A DNA stretch of 64,000 nt from Sulfitobacter indolifex (lineage in GTDB: Bacteria; Pseudomonadota; Alphaproteobacteria; Rhodobacterales; Rhodobacteraceae): contig NZ_CP084952.1 of NCBI RefSeq assembly GCF_022788655.1, positions 198,501-262,500 on the forward strand, in the 5' to 3' direction. Both the position numbers and the translations under genes were made by a program. The notes beneath the pieces are model-generated. The model had not been told where the DNA came from. It ran no database searches and saw only the letters and a program-made list of their open reading frames with translations. This document shows positions 57,318-64,000 of this stretch, piece by piece (within the stretch, counting starts at the first letter, position 1; each line of letters starts with the position of its first letter).

Positions 57318-58247
57318 ATGGTAACGTTAAAGCAGTTGGAAGCGCTGTATTGGATCGGTCGCTTAGGAAGTTTTGAGGCGGCCGCCCGGCACTTGCAGAC
57401 ATCGCAGTCAACCATTACCCGGCGTATCCAAGACTTCGAACAGGTGACCGGAGCTGCGTTGTTTGACCGAACCACCCGTGTTCCAACACTGTCCCGCCAA
57501 GGCCAAGAAGCCTGCCTACAAGCCGCGGGCATTCTGGAAAGCACCGATCAGTTAGTCGCTGGTTTGTCCTCCCCCGAGATGATCGCGCGGCGTGTCTCCA
57601 TTGGCGTGACCGAACTCTCCTCCTTCAGTTGGGCCCCCGACTTCATGCGGAAGGTTCACGCCACTTTTCCAAGGCTCGAGCTAGACCTGCGGGTGGGGTC
57701 TGCATTCAAGTTGCGCCAGATGCTCGTCGAAAACGAGCTTGATTTGGTGGTGGTTCCTTCCGCGCTTTACCCGCCGGGGTTCACTGTTGAGAAGGTTGGC
57801 ACCCTAACGACATCATTCTGCGCGGCGCGAGGTGAGTTCCCGCCTGACACCCCGTTAAACTCGGAGCTACTAACCGGAACGCCGCTAATCGCGCAGGAAA
57901 ATACGCTTTTTGATCAGGTCGTTGCAAGCGCACCTCGAGAAAACAGCCCTGACCTAGGCGGCGTGATTGTCGCGGACGGCCTCTTGGCGATGATTGCTCT
58001 GGTGACTTCAAACTATGGCATCTCTGTACTGCCGGACTTCATCCTTGATACGGCCCCATTTTCTAACGCAGTTAGCCGCATTTCGCCAAATCTAAAACCT
58101 GACCCACTAGCGTATGTTGTTGTGCATTCTGAAAACACCCGCAGTCCCGCTGTGTTGGCTTTGATCAAAATGATCCAAGAGACGTGCCGATTTGACCAGT
58201 TTTTTGCGGGTATCAAACCGGGCGAACCGCAGGGCCATGGCTCATAG
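57318..58247 (+). CDS. LysR-family transcriptional regulator
   Basis: A 309-aa protein. The N-terminal winged helix (LKQLEALYWIGRLGSFEAAARHL, SQSTITRRIQDFE) is at residues 4-60, and an effector domain begins near 90 (RRVSIGVTELSS). It is divergent from the TRAP/IlvD operon and very probably controls it, responding to the imported acid or a pathway product. Confidence 0.92.
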   Translation: MVTLKQLEALYWIGRLGSFEAAARHLQTSQSTITRRIQDFEQVTGAALFDRTTRVPTLSRQGQEACLQAAGILESTDQLVAGLSSPEMIARRVSIGVTELSSFSWAPDFMRKVHATFPRLELDLRVGSAFKLRQMLVENELDLVVVPSALYPPGFTVEKVGTLTTSFCAARGEFPPDTPLNSELLTGTPLIAQENTLFDQVVASAPRENSPDLGGVIVADGLLAMIALVTSNYGISVLPDFILDTAPFSNAVSRISPNLKPDPLAYVVVHSENTRSPAVLALIKMIQETCRFDQFFAGIKPGEPQGHGS

Positions 58248-58754
58248 GCAAGCGATCACGGGTACGGCAAGTGTAATGGTGGCCAGAAACAGCTTTGGAA
58301 GACTTCGTTTAAGAAAGAAAGCAACTGTTACTTGGTTCTGTCACACAACTGGCGAACGGACATCGGTCACTAATAGCCCCTTCCTGATAAAGTTTGCCGT
58401 TTCGATACCGTCCAAAGTCGCCGCTGCTGATCGAAGTGACTTTATCCCCGTCTTAGGCCTGCTGGGGCACTACCCACGATCGCGTCAGGGCAACTGGGAT
58501 ATAGCCAAGTTTGTAGTGCGCGCGATGGATTCTGCCCGATCTTTGGATCGCGTTACATGATCCATTCATCGAATGGCTTTCAGGTTATTAATCGAATTGC
58601 TTGGCACGTTGAAAGATCCGTAACCACGTGAGCGGAAGTACACCGCAACCCGCTACCGTAATGATTGCAAAGAACCTGGAAACGCTTTCGTCTATCTTAA
58701 TAGCGATAGGGAGATCGCGGTGAATCAGAACGAATTTCGGCACCGCGAAGGTCA
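58248..58754. other. Intergenic stretch without a supported gene
   Basis: About 500 bases between the LysR gene and the IS5-type remnant. The plus strand is open for a while after 58248, but the reading lacks family features. The far end of the IS5 element should be here but no second terminal repeat is visible, so the element is truncated. Confidence 0.4.
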
Positions 58755-59547
58755 ATGATGTCGAACCATTCGCATACCTCTAAGCGACCCTTGAAGCGAT
58801 TGCGTCAGGTCATCCTGCCAATCGCATCGACGGCCTTCTTCCTTGAAACTTCCAGCCGTTATGCTGATCCATAGTGCTGGGTAGACACCGCTTACAAAGC
58901 TGCCGAACATTTTCTCGATGCGGTTGTGGCGTTTGTAACGACACTTGTCGTATCTAACGGCCTGCTTGCGTGACTTACGACTAGGGATGCAGGGCTTTGT
59001 GCCTCTGTCTGACAAGGCTTTGCGAAACCAATCTGCACCATAGTCTCGATCCGCGCGCAAAATACTGCATTAGGCAAACTGCTCAGCAACGCCATGGCAC
59101 CGGTGTAGTCGCTGACTTGACCGGCGGTGATGATGAAACGTATGGGGCGACCGCTGGTATCAGTGACCGCGTGCAATTTGGTGTTCATGAAACCCTTTGT
59201 CTGACCGATCAGGCGTCCAGGCCTCCGTTTTAAGCCCCAAGCTTGAGGCCGTAGGGTCCGCTTTAAGGTAGGTCGCATAAATCGAGATTGTTTTATTGTC
59301 GGATGCTTCAGCCGCCAATCCAGTCATCATCCGAGCGAAAACACCCATATCGCTCCAGCGATCGTGTAGCGTCTTGGGTGGCCCATACTCCGCAGGCGCA
59401 TCACACCAGCACTGCCCATTGCGATTGATGAAGATAATGCCGCTTAGAACACCTCTTTCATTAACGCGTGATTTATCTCGGCTCACTGGAAAAAAACGGC
59501 CGCAACCGCTTCATCCTTTCTTCGGTTATCCAGGAAAGATTGCTCAT
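58755..59547 (-). pseudogene. Frameshifted IS5-family transposase
   Basis: The minus strand begins at ATG 59547 with SNLSWITEERMKRLRPFF, then shifts frame at about 59485, continuing with SGIIFINRNGQCWCDAP and LHDRWSDMGVFARM. Another shift near 59200-59260 leads to GFMNTKLHAVTDTSGRPIRF, and another near 59040-59060 gives RADRDYGADWFRKAL, IPSRKSRK, YKRHNRIEKMFG. All parts are in the right order for an IS5/IS1031-type transposase, but at least three shifts destroy it. Confidence 0.85.
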
Positions 59548-59566
59548 CGCACCCCCAAATCAATGG

Positions 59567-59626
59567 GGTTCGTGAATCATGACGGCAAACCAGCATCAAA
59601 CCATTTAATGGGGTCCTGAACCTAGA
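59567..59626. repeat. IS5-type terminal sequence (right copy)
   Basis: GGTTCGTGAATCATGACGGC at its start and TCCTGAACCTAGA at its end match the solo copy at 49342-49392 in the same direction; about nine bases more lie in the middle. Confidence 0.8.
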
Positions 59627-59628
59627 GA

Positions 59629-61059
59629 TCACTCAAACGCTGCGCGATAGACCCCGAGGCTGTTGGCATAGGAGTCCATGAGCGCGGCATTGGGTACAAT
59701 AGTTTTGCTGGTCTTCGGCGTTTCAATCACCCCTGTCCCGACCCCATCGCCACTGCCTATCACTGCCAACCGTGCCGCCCCAAGCGCGGCCCCTTGTGCG
59801 CCGCTTTCCGGCACGTCAAGGGTCAGGCCGGTGATATCCGCGATCATTTGCAACCATGTTTCAGACTGGCTGCCACCCCCCGCCACGCAAACCCGTTCGG
59901 GGAGCGAGCCGCATTGTTCAAGCGCACGACAGCAATCGGCGAAAGCGAACCCGACCCCCTCCATCACCGCTTGGACCATATCGGGCAACTCATGCTCGCG
60001 GCGGAGTCCTTGGAACGCACTGGTGGCATTAGGCGCGTTGTGGGGGGTTCGTTCGCCCGAAAGATAGGGCAGAAAGGTAATAGGCGAGGGCTGGGTGACG
60101 TCCTTGACCATTCTCGCCAATGTCGCAGGGCTTTGACCGGCAATCTGGCCCAACCAAGCCAAAGCATCCGTCGCCGACAAGATCACGCCCATCTGATGCC
60201 ACGTCTCCGGCACCGCGTGGCAGAAACTATGCACCGCACTTTCGATATTACTAGCGAAACGGTCGGTGACCGAGAAGAGCACGCCCGATGTACCGAGCGA
60301 CAAAAACCCCTGCCCCGGTTGCACCAGCCCCAGCCCTACAGCCGTGGCCGCGTTGTCACCCGCGCCGCCTGCAATGGTAACGTTACTGACGCCCCATTCT
60401 GCTGCAAGCTCTGAGCGGAGCCCTCCGGCCCGCGCGCTGCCTTCGATCAAACGCGGCATGTGATCTCGGGTCAGGTCTGTGGCGGTAAGCAGCTCGTCCG
60501 ACCAGTCGCGCTTTGCCACATCCAGCCAAAGTGTGCCCGCTGCGTCTGACATCTCAGATACATGCTCGCCTGTCAGCCAAAGACCCACGTAGTCCTTGGG
60601 CAGCAGCACCTTGCGCAGCTGTGCAAAAATCTCAGGCTCGTGCTTTTGCACCCACCGAAGCTTGGGGGCCGTGAAACCTGCCATGACGATATTACCGCCG
60701 ATGCCCCGGAAATCAGCTCGCGCTTCCAGCTCGGCGCATTCGGCATGAGACCGTCCATCGTTCCATAGGATCGCGGGGCGTAGGGGTTGGTCGCTTGCAT
60801 CAAGCAGCGTGGCCCCATGCATCTGTCCTGAAACAGAGATGCCGCGCAGCGCGGCGAACTCGGCCGGGGCGGCGGCACGGACCTGCGCAATCGCAGCCTC
60901 GCAGGCCGCGATCCATGATTGCGGGTCTTGCTCGCTCCACAACGGATGCGGTCGCTGAACCTGCAAAGGTGCATGACCCTCGGCTAGGGCATTCTGGCCC
61001 ACGTCGATCAAAAGAGCTTTGACGCCGGAGGTGCCTAGGTCCAAGCCAAGATAGGTCAT
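59629..61059 (-). CDS. xylB: Xylulokinase
   Basis: A 476-aa FGGY sugar kinase. GLDLGTSGVKALLID at the start is the ATP-site signature, SGQMHGATLLD (about 77-87) is the xylulokinase-typical substrate segment, and GAGDNAATAVGLG near 232 and AGGGSQSETWLQM near 395 are the other family motifs. It phosphorylates D-xylulose to enter the pentose-phosphate path. It is the last gene of the sugar ABC operon; a hairpin separates it from the binding-protein gene. An IS5 end is directly after its stop, so downstream genes (such as xylA) may have been lost or lie elsewhere. Confidence 0.9.
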   Translation of the reverse strand: MTYLGLDLGTSGVKALLIDVGQNALAEGHAPLQVQRPHPLWSEQDPQSWIAACEAAIAQVRAAAPAEFAALRGISVSGQMHGATLLDASDQPLRPAILWNDGRSHAECAELEARADFRGIGGNIVMAGFTAPKLRWVQKHEPEIFAQLRKVLLPKDYVGLWLTGEHVSEMSDAAGTLWLDVAKRDWSDELLTATDLTRDHMPRLIEGSARAGGLRSELAAEWGVSNVTIAGGAGDNAATAVGLGLVQPGQGFLSLGTSGVLFSVTDRFASNIESAVHSFCHAVPETWHQMGVILSATDALAWLGQIAGQSPATLARMVKDVTQPSPITFLPYLSGERTPHNAPNATSAFQGLRREHELPDMVQAVMEGVGFAFADCCRALEQCGSLPERVCVAGGGSQSETWLQMIADITGLTLDVPESGAQGAALGAARLAVIGSGDGVGTGVIETPKTSKTIVPNAALMDSYANSLGVYRAAFE

Positions 61060-61090
61060 ACAGTACTCGTTACTTCACAAAGGGAGAAAG

Positions 61091-61113
61091 GCCACCGGCA
61101 GAGTGCCGGTGGC
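61091..61113 (-). promoter_or_regulatory. Intercistronic hairpin between binding protein and xylB
   Basis: GCCACCGGCA and TGCCGGTGGC form a perfect ten-pair stem with a three-base loop, nine bases after the binding-protein stop. On the minus strand CTTTCTCCCTTTG follows, so this may be an attenuator or 3' stabiliser that keeps the binding protein in excess over the kinase. Confidence 0.65.
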
Positions 61114-61121
61114 GGCATTTA

Positions 61122-62069
61122 TCAGAACGGGCTGTCAGGATAGTAGAAATCCATCGCGTTCTCTTGGGTCACCAGAACCGAGCCGATCACAAAAGTGCCC
61201 GAGACCGGCGCGTTGGAGGTTAGGCCCACGGCGGTCAGCTCAATCGCGGTGGCGATCATCGACGGCGGATAGGTGACGTTGGCCGGGATCATCGCATCGC
61301 CATCGGCTGTGCGCTTGATCATCTCTTTCATGCCGGCACCGCCAAGTACGAAATTAACATCGTCACGGCCTGCGGCCTCAATCGCGGCCAGAACGCCAAT
61401 TGCCATGTCATCGTCAGAGGCCCAGACCGCGTCGATGTTGGGATATTTCGACAAAAAATCCTGCATCACGGTAAAGCTGTCGTCGCGGTTCCAGTTGCCG
61501 TGCTCCATATCAAGCACGGTGATACCGGAGCCTTCAATCGCCGCATTGAACCCATCGACACGCTCATTGTCGATGGTGGTGGGGATCCCGCGCAGCACGA
61601 CGATGTCGCCGCCATCGGGCATCTGCTGGGCCATGAACTCACCCGAGACTTTGCCGAAGCCGCTGTTGTCACCCGCGACATAGAGGTCTTGGATACCTTC
61701 AACCGACAGGCCACGGTCGACAACCGTCACCCATGCGCCGCTGTCTGCCACGGCTTGCACCGGCGGGGTGAGCGGATCGGATTCGAACGGCAGCACGACC
61801 AGTGCGTCAATGTTGCGCGTGGCGACCATGTCTTCGATGTCGTTCACCTGTTTGCCGGGGTCCGAGGCGGTGGCAAGAACGAAGTCAAGGTCGGGATAGA
61901 CCTCTTCCAGACGCTCGACGGTTTCCTTGGCGTGGAAGTTCATGCCCCCCGCCCAGCCGTGGGTCGCCGCCGGGATCGAGACGCCGATAACCTTGGTCTC
62001 TTGGGCAAAGGCGCCCGTACCGACGGCCGTGGCCAGCGCTGTGGCAATGAATGTTTTGGTAAATGTCAT
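61122..62069 (-). CDS. Sugar ABC transporter substrate-binding protein (ribose/xylose type)
   Basis: A 315-aa periplasmic protein with a signal peptide (MTFTKTFIATALATAVGTGAFA, then QET). VIGVSIPAATHGWAGGMNFHA is the type-1 binding-protein start, DALVVLPFESDPLTPPVQAV and AVWASDDDMAIGVLAAIE are typical RbsB/XylF family parts. GGGAGGA precedes ATG 62069. With xylB in the same operon, xylose, xylitol or another pentose/polyol is likely. Confidence 0.9.
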   Translation of the reverse strand: MTFTKTFIATALATAVGTGAFAQETKVIGVSIPAATHGWAGGMNFHAKETVERLEEVYPDLDFVLATASDPGKQVNDIEDMVATRNIDALVVLPFESDPLTPPVQAVADSGAWVTVVDRGLSVEGIQDLYVAGDNSGFGKVSGEFMAQQMPDGGDIVVLRGIPTTIDNERVDGFNAAIEGSGITVLDMEHGNWNRDDSFTVMQDFLSKYPNIDAVWASDDDMAIGVLAAIEAAGRDDVNFVLGGAGMKEMIKRTADGDAMIPANVTYPPSMIATAIELTAVGLTSNAPVSGTFVIGSVLVTQENAMDFYYPDSPF

Positions 62070-62102
62070 TTTTGCTCCTCCCATGAAGCGTTCAACAACG
62101 GC

Positions 62103-63101
62103 TTAAAGCGCCGTCTTCCTTTCGCGCTGTAGGATCACAGCGAGAATGATGATAATCCCTTGGATCGCCCCATTTAGATATGGCGACACGAAATCTGTAA
62201 GGTTCAGGATGTTGCCGATCAGGCTTAGGATTAGCACGCCGATCACCGTGCCCCAGACCCGGCCAAACCCACCTTTCAACACCGTGCCGCCGATGATTAC
62301 TGCGGCGATGGCCTCGAGTTCCCACAGCACGCCGGTCGAGGCCGAAGCAGAGCCGAGCCGGGGCACATACATGATCGTCGCAACGCCGACCAAAATGCCC
62401 AGGGCCGCATAAGAGATAAGCCGCGTGCGTTTCACGTTCACATTTGAATAATGCGCGACATTCTCGTTCGATCCGGTGGCCGCACAATGGCGGCCGTAGA
62501 CAGACCGCGACATGATGATCTCACCGATAATCACGACCAGCGCAAAGACGATGATCGGCCAACTGATCCCGAGGATACCGTCGAAGTAGACGGGCCGGTA
62601 AAAGGTCCGCAGACCAAAGTCGAGCGACAGCGTGCCCCCATCGGCAAGCCATGTCACCAACGACCGATAAATCCCCATCGACCCCAGCGTGACGATAAAG
62701 GCTTCTATCCCGAGAGTGGTGATCAAAAAGCCGTTCAACAGCCCCGCCAACAGCCCGGCGACGATGGCGGTCAGCATCCCCAGCAGAATAATAGGCACGC
62801 CGATGCCCAGACTGGGCAACGCCGCATTCATCACCAAAATCATCAGCCCCGCGATAAAGGCCGCCATTGAGCCAACCGAAAGGTCGAGCCCCCCCGCCGT
62901 GATCACAAATGTCATGCCCACCGCGATGATCCCGATAAAGGCCGACCGCGCTAAGACGTTGGTGATGTTCGCCGCGCTCAGAAAGTTTGAGTTCATTAGC
63001 GCGCCGATCAGCAACAAAACGACCAAGGCGATGATCGGCCCGAGGACGGACATCGACGGGATCCGAAGGCTTTTGGTGTGAGGTGTGGTTACATCTGTCA
63101 T
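62103..63101 (-). CDS. Sugar ABC transporter permease (RbsC/XylH type)
   Basis: A 332-aa membrane protein with 8-10 hydrophobic helices. GMTFVITAGGLDLSVGSMAA near 62 is the family hallmark and SVYGRHCAATGSNENVA near 205 the ATPase-contact loop. LGSASASTGVLWELEAIAAVIIGG follows. Partner of the adjacent ATPase and binding protein. Confidence 0.93.
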   Translation of the reverse strand: MTDVTTPHTKSLRIPSMSVLGPIIALVVLLLIGALMNSNFLSAANITNVLARSAFIGIIAVGMTFVITAGGLDLSVGSMAAFIAGLMILVMNAALPSLGIGVPIILLGMLTAIVAGLLAGLLNGFLITTLGIEAFIVTLGSMGIYRSLVTWLADGGTLSLDFGLRTFYRPVYFDGILGISWPIIVFALVVIIGEIIMSRSVYGRHCAATGSNENVAHYSNVNVKRTRLISYAALGILVGVATIMYVPRLGSASASTGVLWELEAIAAVIIGGTVLKGGFGRVWGTVIGVLILSLIGNILNLTDFVSPYLNGAIQGIIIILAVILQRERKTAL

Positions 63102-63112
63102 CTTCGGTTTCC

Positions 63113-64000
63113 TTAGGCCGTCATCGGCATTTGTTCGGCGCGGAGCCCCATCGAGAGGCGGACAATCGCGTCTTCTGCGATCTCATGCGGCGCTAGCGTG
63201 CCGCTCACTTCGCCAAGGCGCATGACCATCACTCGGTCAGCAAGGCCGATAAGTTCGGGCATTTCAGAGGTGATCACGATGATTGCGTGGCCCTGATCAG
63301 CCAAGTTACGCAGGAAGGCATAGATTTGCTGTTTGGTGCCGATATCGATGCCGCGCGTCGGCTCATCGACGATCAGGATGCGCGGTTCAGACAGCATGAT
63401 CTTGGCCAGCAGTAGCTTTTGCTGGTTGCCGCCTGACATATTGCCGACACGCACATCCCGACTGCCCGCGCGAATGTCGAATTCGCTGATCGCATGGGTC
63501 AGCGTAGTCTCCTCGGCACCCCGGTCGATCATAAAGCCGCCGAATTTATGCAAGTTTTGCAGCGTCAGGTTTTCACGCATGCCGCGTTCCAACAGCAGCC
63601 CCCGCAGCTTGCGGTCTTCGGTGAGGTAGCAAAGCCCGGCCCGCTGCGCGTCACTGGGTTGTTTGAAATGAACTTGCTCGCCAAAGAGTGTCACGCGATC
63701 GACGCGCGCCGCCCGCAGGCCCGCCAGCCCCTCCATCAATTCCGTTCGGCCGGAGCCGATCAGCCCGCCAATCCCAAGTATCTCGCCTTGCCGAAGCGAA
63801 AAGGATACGTTGCTGGCGTAGCCGGGCACGCTGAGGTTTTCGACTGAAAGCACCACCGGCGCGTCAGCGGGAACGCCGGGTTTTTGTGGGTAAAGGTCAG
63901 ATACATCGCGGCCCACCATGGCGGTCGCCATCTCATCTTCGGTAATCTCTGCCGTGGGGCTGGATTGCACCACTTCGCCATCGCGCATGATGGTGACATG
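63113..64000 (-). CDS. Sugar ABC transporter ATPase (RbsA/XylG type), 5' end beyond the window
   Basis: The visible 295 residues are the C-terminal part of a two-domain ATPase of about 500 aa. They begin near the end of domain 1 (VTIMRDGEVV) and include all of domain 2: GLIGSGRTEL (the altered Walker A typical of this second domain), MSGGNQQKLLLAK and LIVDEPTRGIDIG. The frame remains open at 64000. It is the first gene visible in this operon. Confidence 0.93.
   Translation of the reverse strand, partial: HVTIMRDGEVVQSSPTAEITEDEMATAMVGRDVSDLYPQKPGVPADAPVVLSVENLSVPGYASNVSFSLRQGEILGIGGLIGSGRTELMEGLAGLRAARVDRVTLFGEQVHFKQPSDAQRAGLCYLTEDRKLRGLLLERGMRENLTLQNLHKFGGFMIDRGAEETTLTHAISEFDIRAGSRDVRVGNMSGGNQQKLLLAKIMLSEPRILIVDEPTRGIDIGTKQQIYAFLRNLADQGHAIIVITSEMPELIGLADRVMVMRLGEVSGTLAPHEIAEDAIVRLSMGLRAEQMPMTA

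Larger units (their letters stand above)
58755..59626 (-). mobile_element. Truncated IS5-family element
   Basis: The transposase remnant plus the conserved terminal bases on the right side. Its outer end, TCCTGAACCTAGA, stops two bases before the xylulokinase stop codon at 59629. No opposite terminal repeat is visible. Confidence 0.75.

Noticed and set aside
49342..59626. Composite transposon with IS5 copies at both ends
   Set aside because: Both copies are in the same orientation, the left is only an end, and the right transposase is dead; an intact composite transposon is not supported.

Overview
This window looks like an accessory or plasmid-borne stretch of an alphaproteobacterium of the Roseobacter/Rhodobacterales group. 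The basis is gene content and style: dipeptide-type, TRAP and sugar ABC transporter operons coupled by ATGA/GTGA overlaps, a type I secretion system next to polysaccharide genes, an H-NS protein of the short TWTGKGRQPNW type, DUF4214, DUF995 and DUF3131 proteins, and IS30 and IS5 family elements. I see no rRNA, tRNA or replication genes, so I cannot place it on a chromosome or a plasmid. The genus is not determined.

Region 1 (1-9374) is a catabolic operon with a divergent IclR regulator cut by the left edge. A 23-bp palindrome lies between them. The operon encodes a complete dipeptide/oligopeptide-type ABC importer (two permeases, a double ATPase, a Tat-type binding protein), then a NodB/PuuE-type deacetylase, two short-chain dehydrogenases and an Old Yellow Enzyme. 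Most junctions are ATGA overlaps. The substrate is unknown. Decayed DNA follows (9375-10616).

Region 2 (10617-45689) is dominated by envelope, matrix and exopolysaccharide functions. It holds a 559-aa unknown protein; three orphan TadG/TadE-like proteins; UDP-glucose dehydrogenase; small secreted proteins; a DUF4214 protein; a decayed hipBA locus; an H-NS protein; a DUF995 protein; a candidate small RNA; a giant barrel/deacetylase/GT2 fusion with a DUF3131 partner; and a type I secretion ATPase/HlyD pair. Beside that pair lie two strange proteins that are probable secretion cargo: a 702-aa protein with five imperfect repeats and a 569-aa Gln/Asp, Asn/Ser/Thr and Gly/Ala/Asp low-complexity protein. 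A CsgD/VpsT-like regulator diverges from these and precedes UDP-xylose synthase, GalE, a cellulose-synthase-like GT2 and a GH26-like hydrolase. My reading (inference) is one biofilm-matrix locus that couples a xylose/uronate polysaccharide to a type I secreted matrix protein. This is the best candidate here for an undescribed system.

Region 3 (45690-49426) is scrambled DNA with a GNAT acetyltransferase, an intact IS30 element, a PagL-like protein that lacks its catalytic serine, and IS scars.

Region 4 (49427-58247) is an acid or sugar-acid catabolic operon: TRAP transporter (dctP, dctQ, dctM), IlvD/Edd dehydratase, a 3-hydroxyisobutyrate-type dehydrogenase, an SDR and a 2-hydroxyacid dehydrogenase, with a divergent LysR regulator. 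Matching IS5 ends lie on both sides of it, at 49392 and 59626.

Region 5 (59629-64000) is a xylose/ribose-type ABC operon with xylulokinase. Its ATPase gene runs off the right edge.
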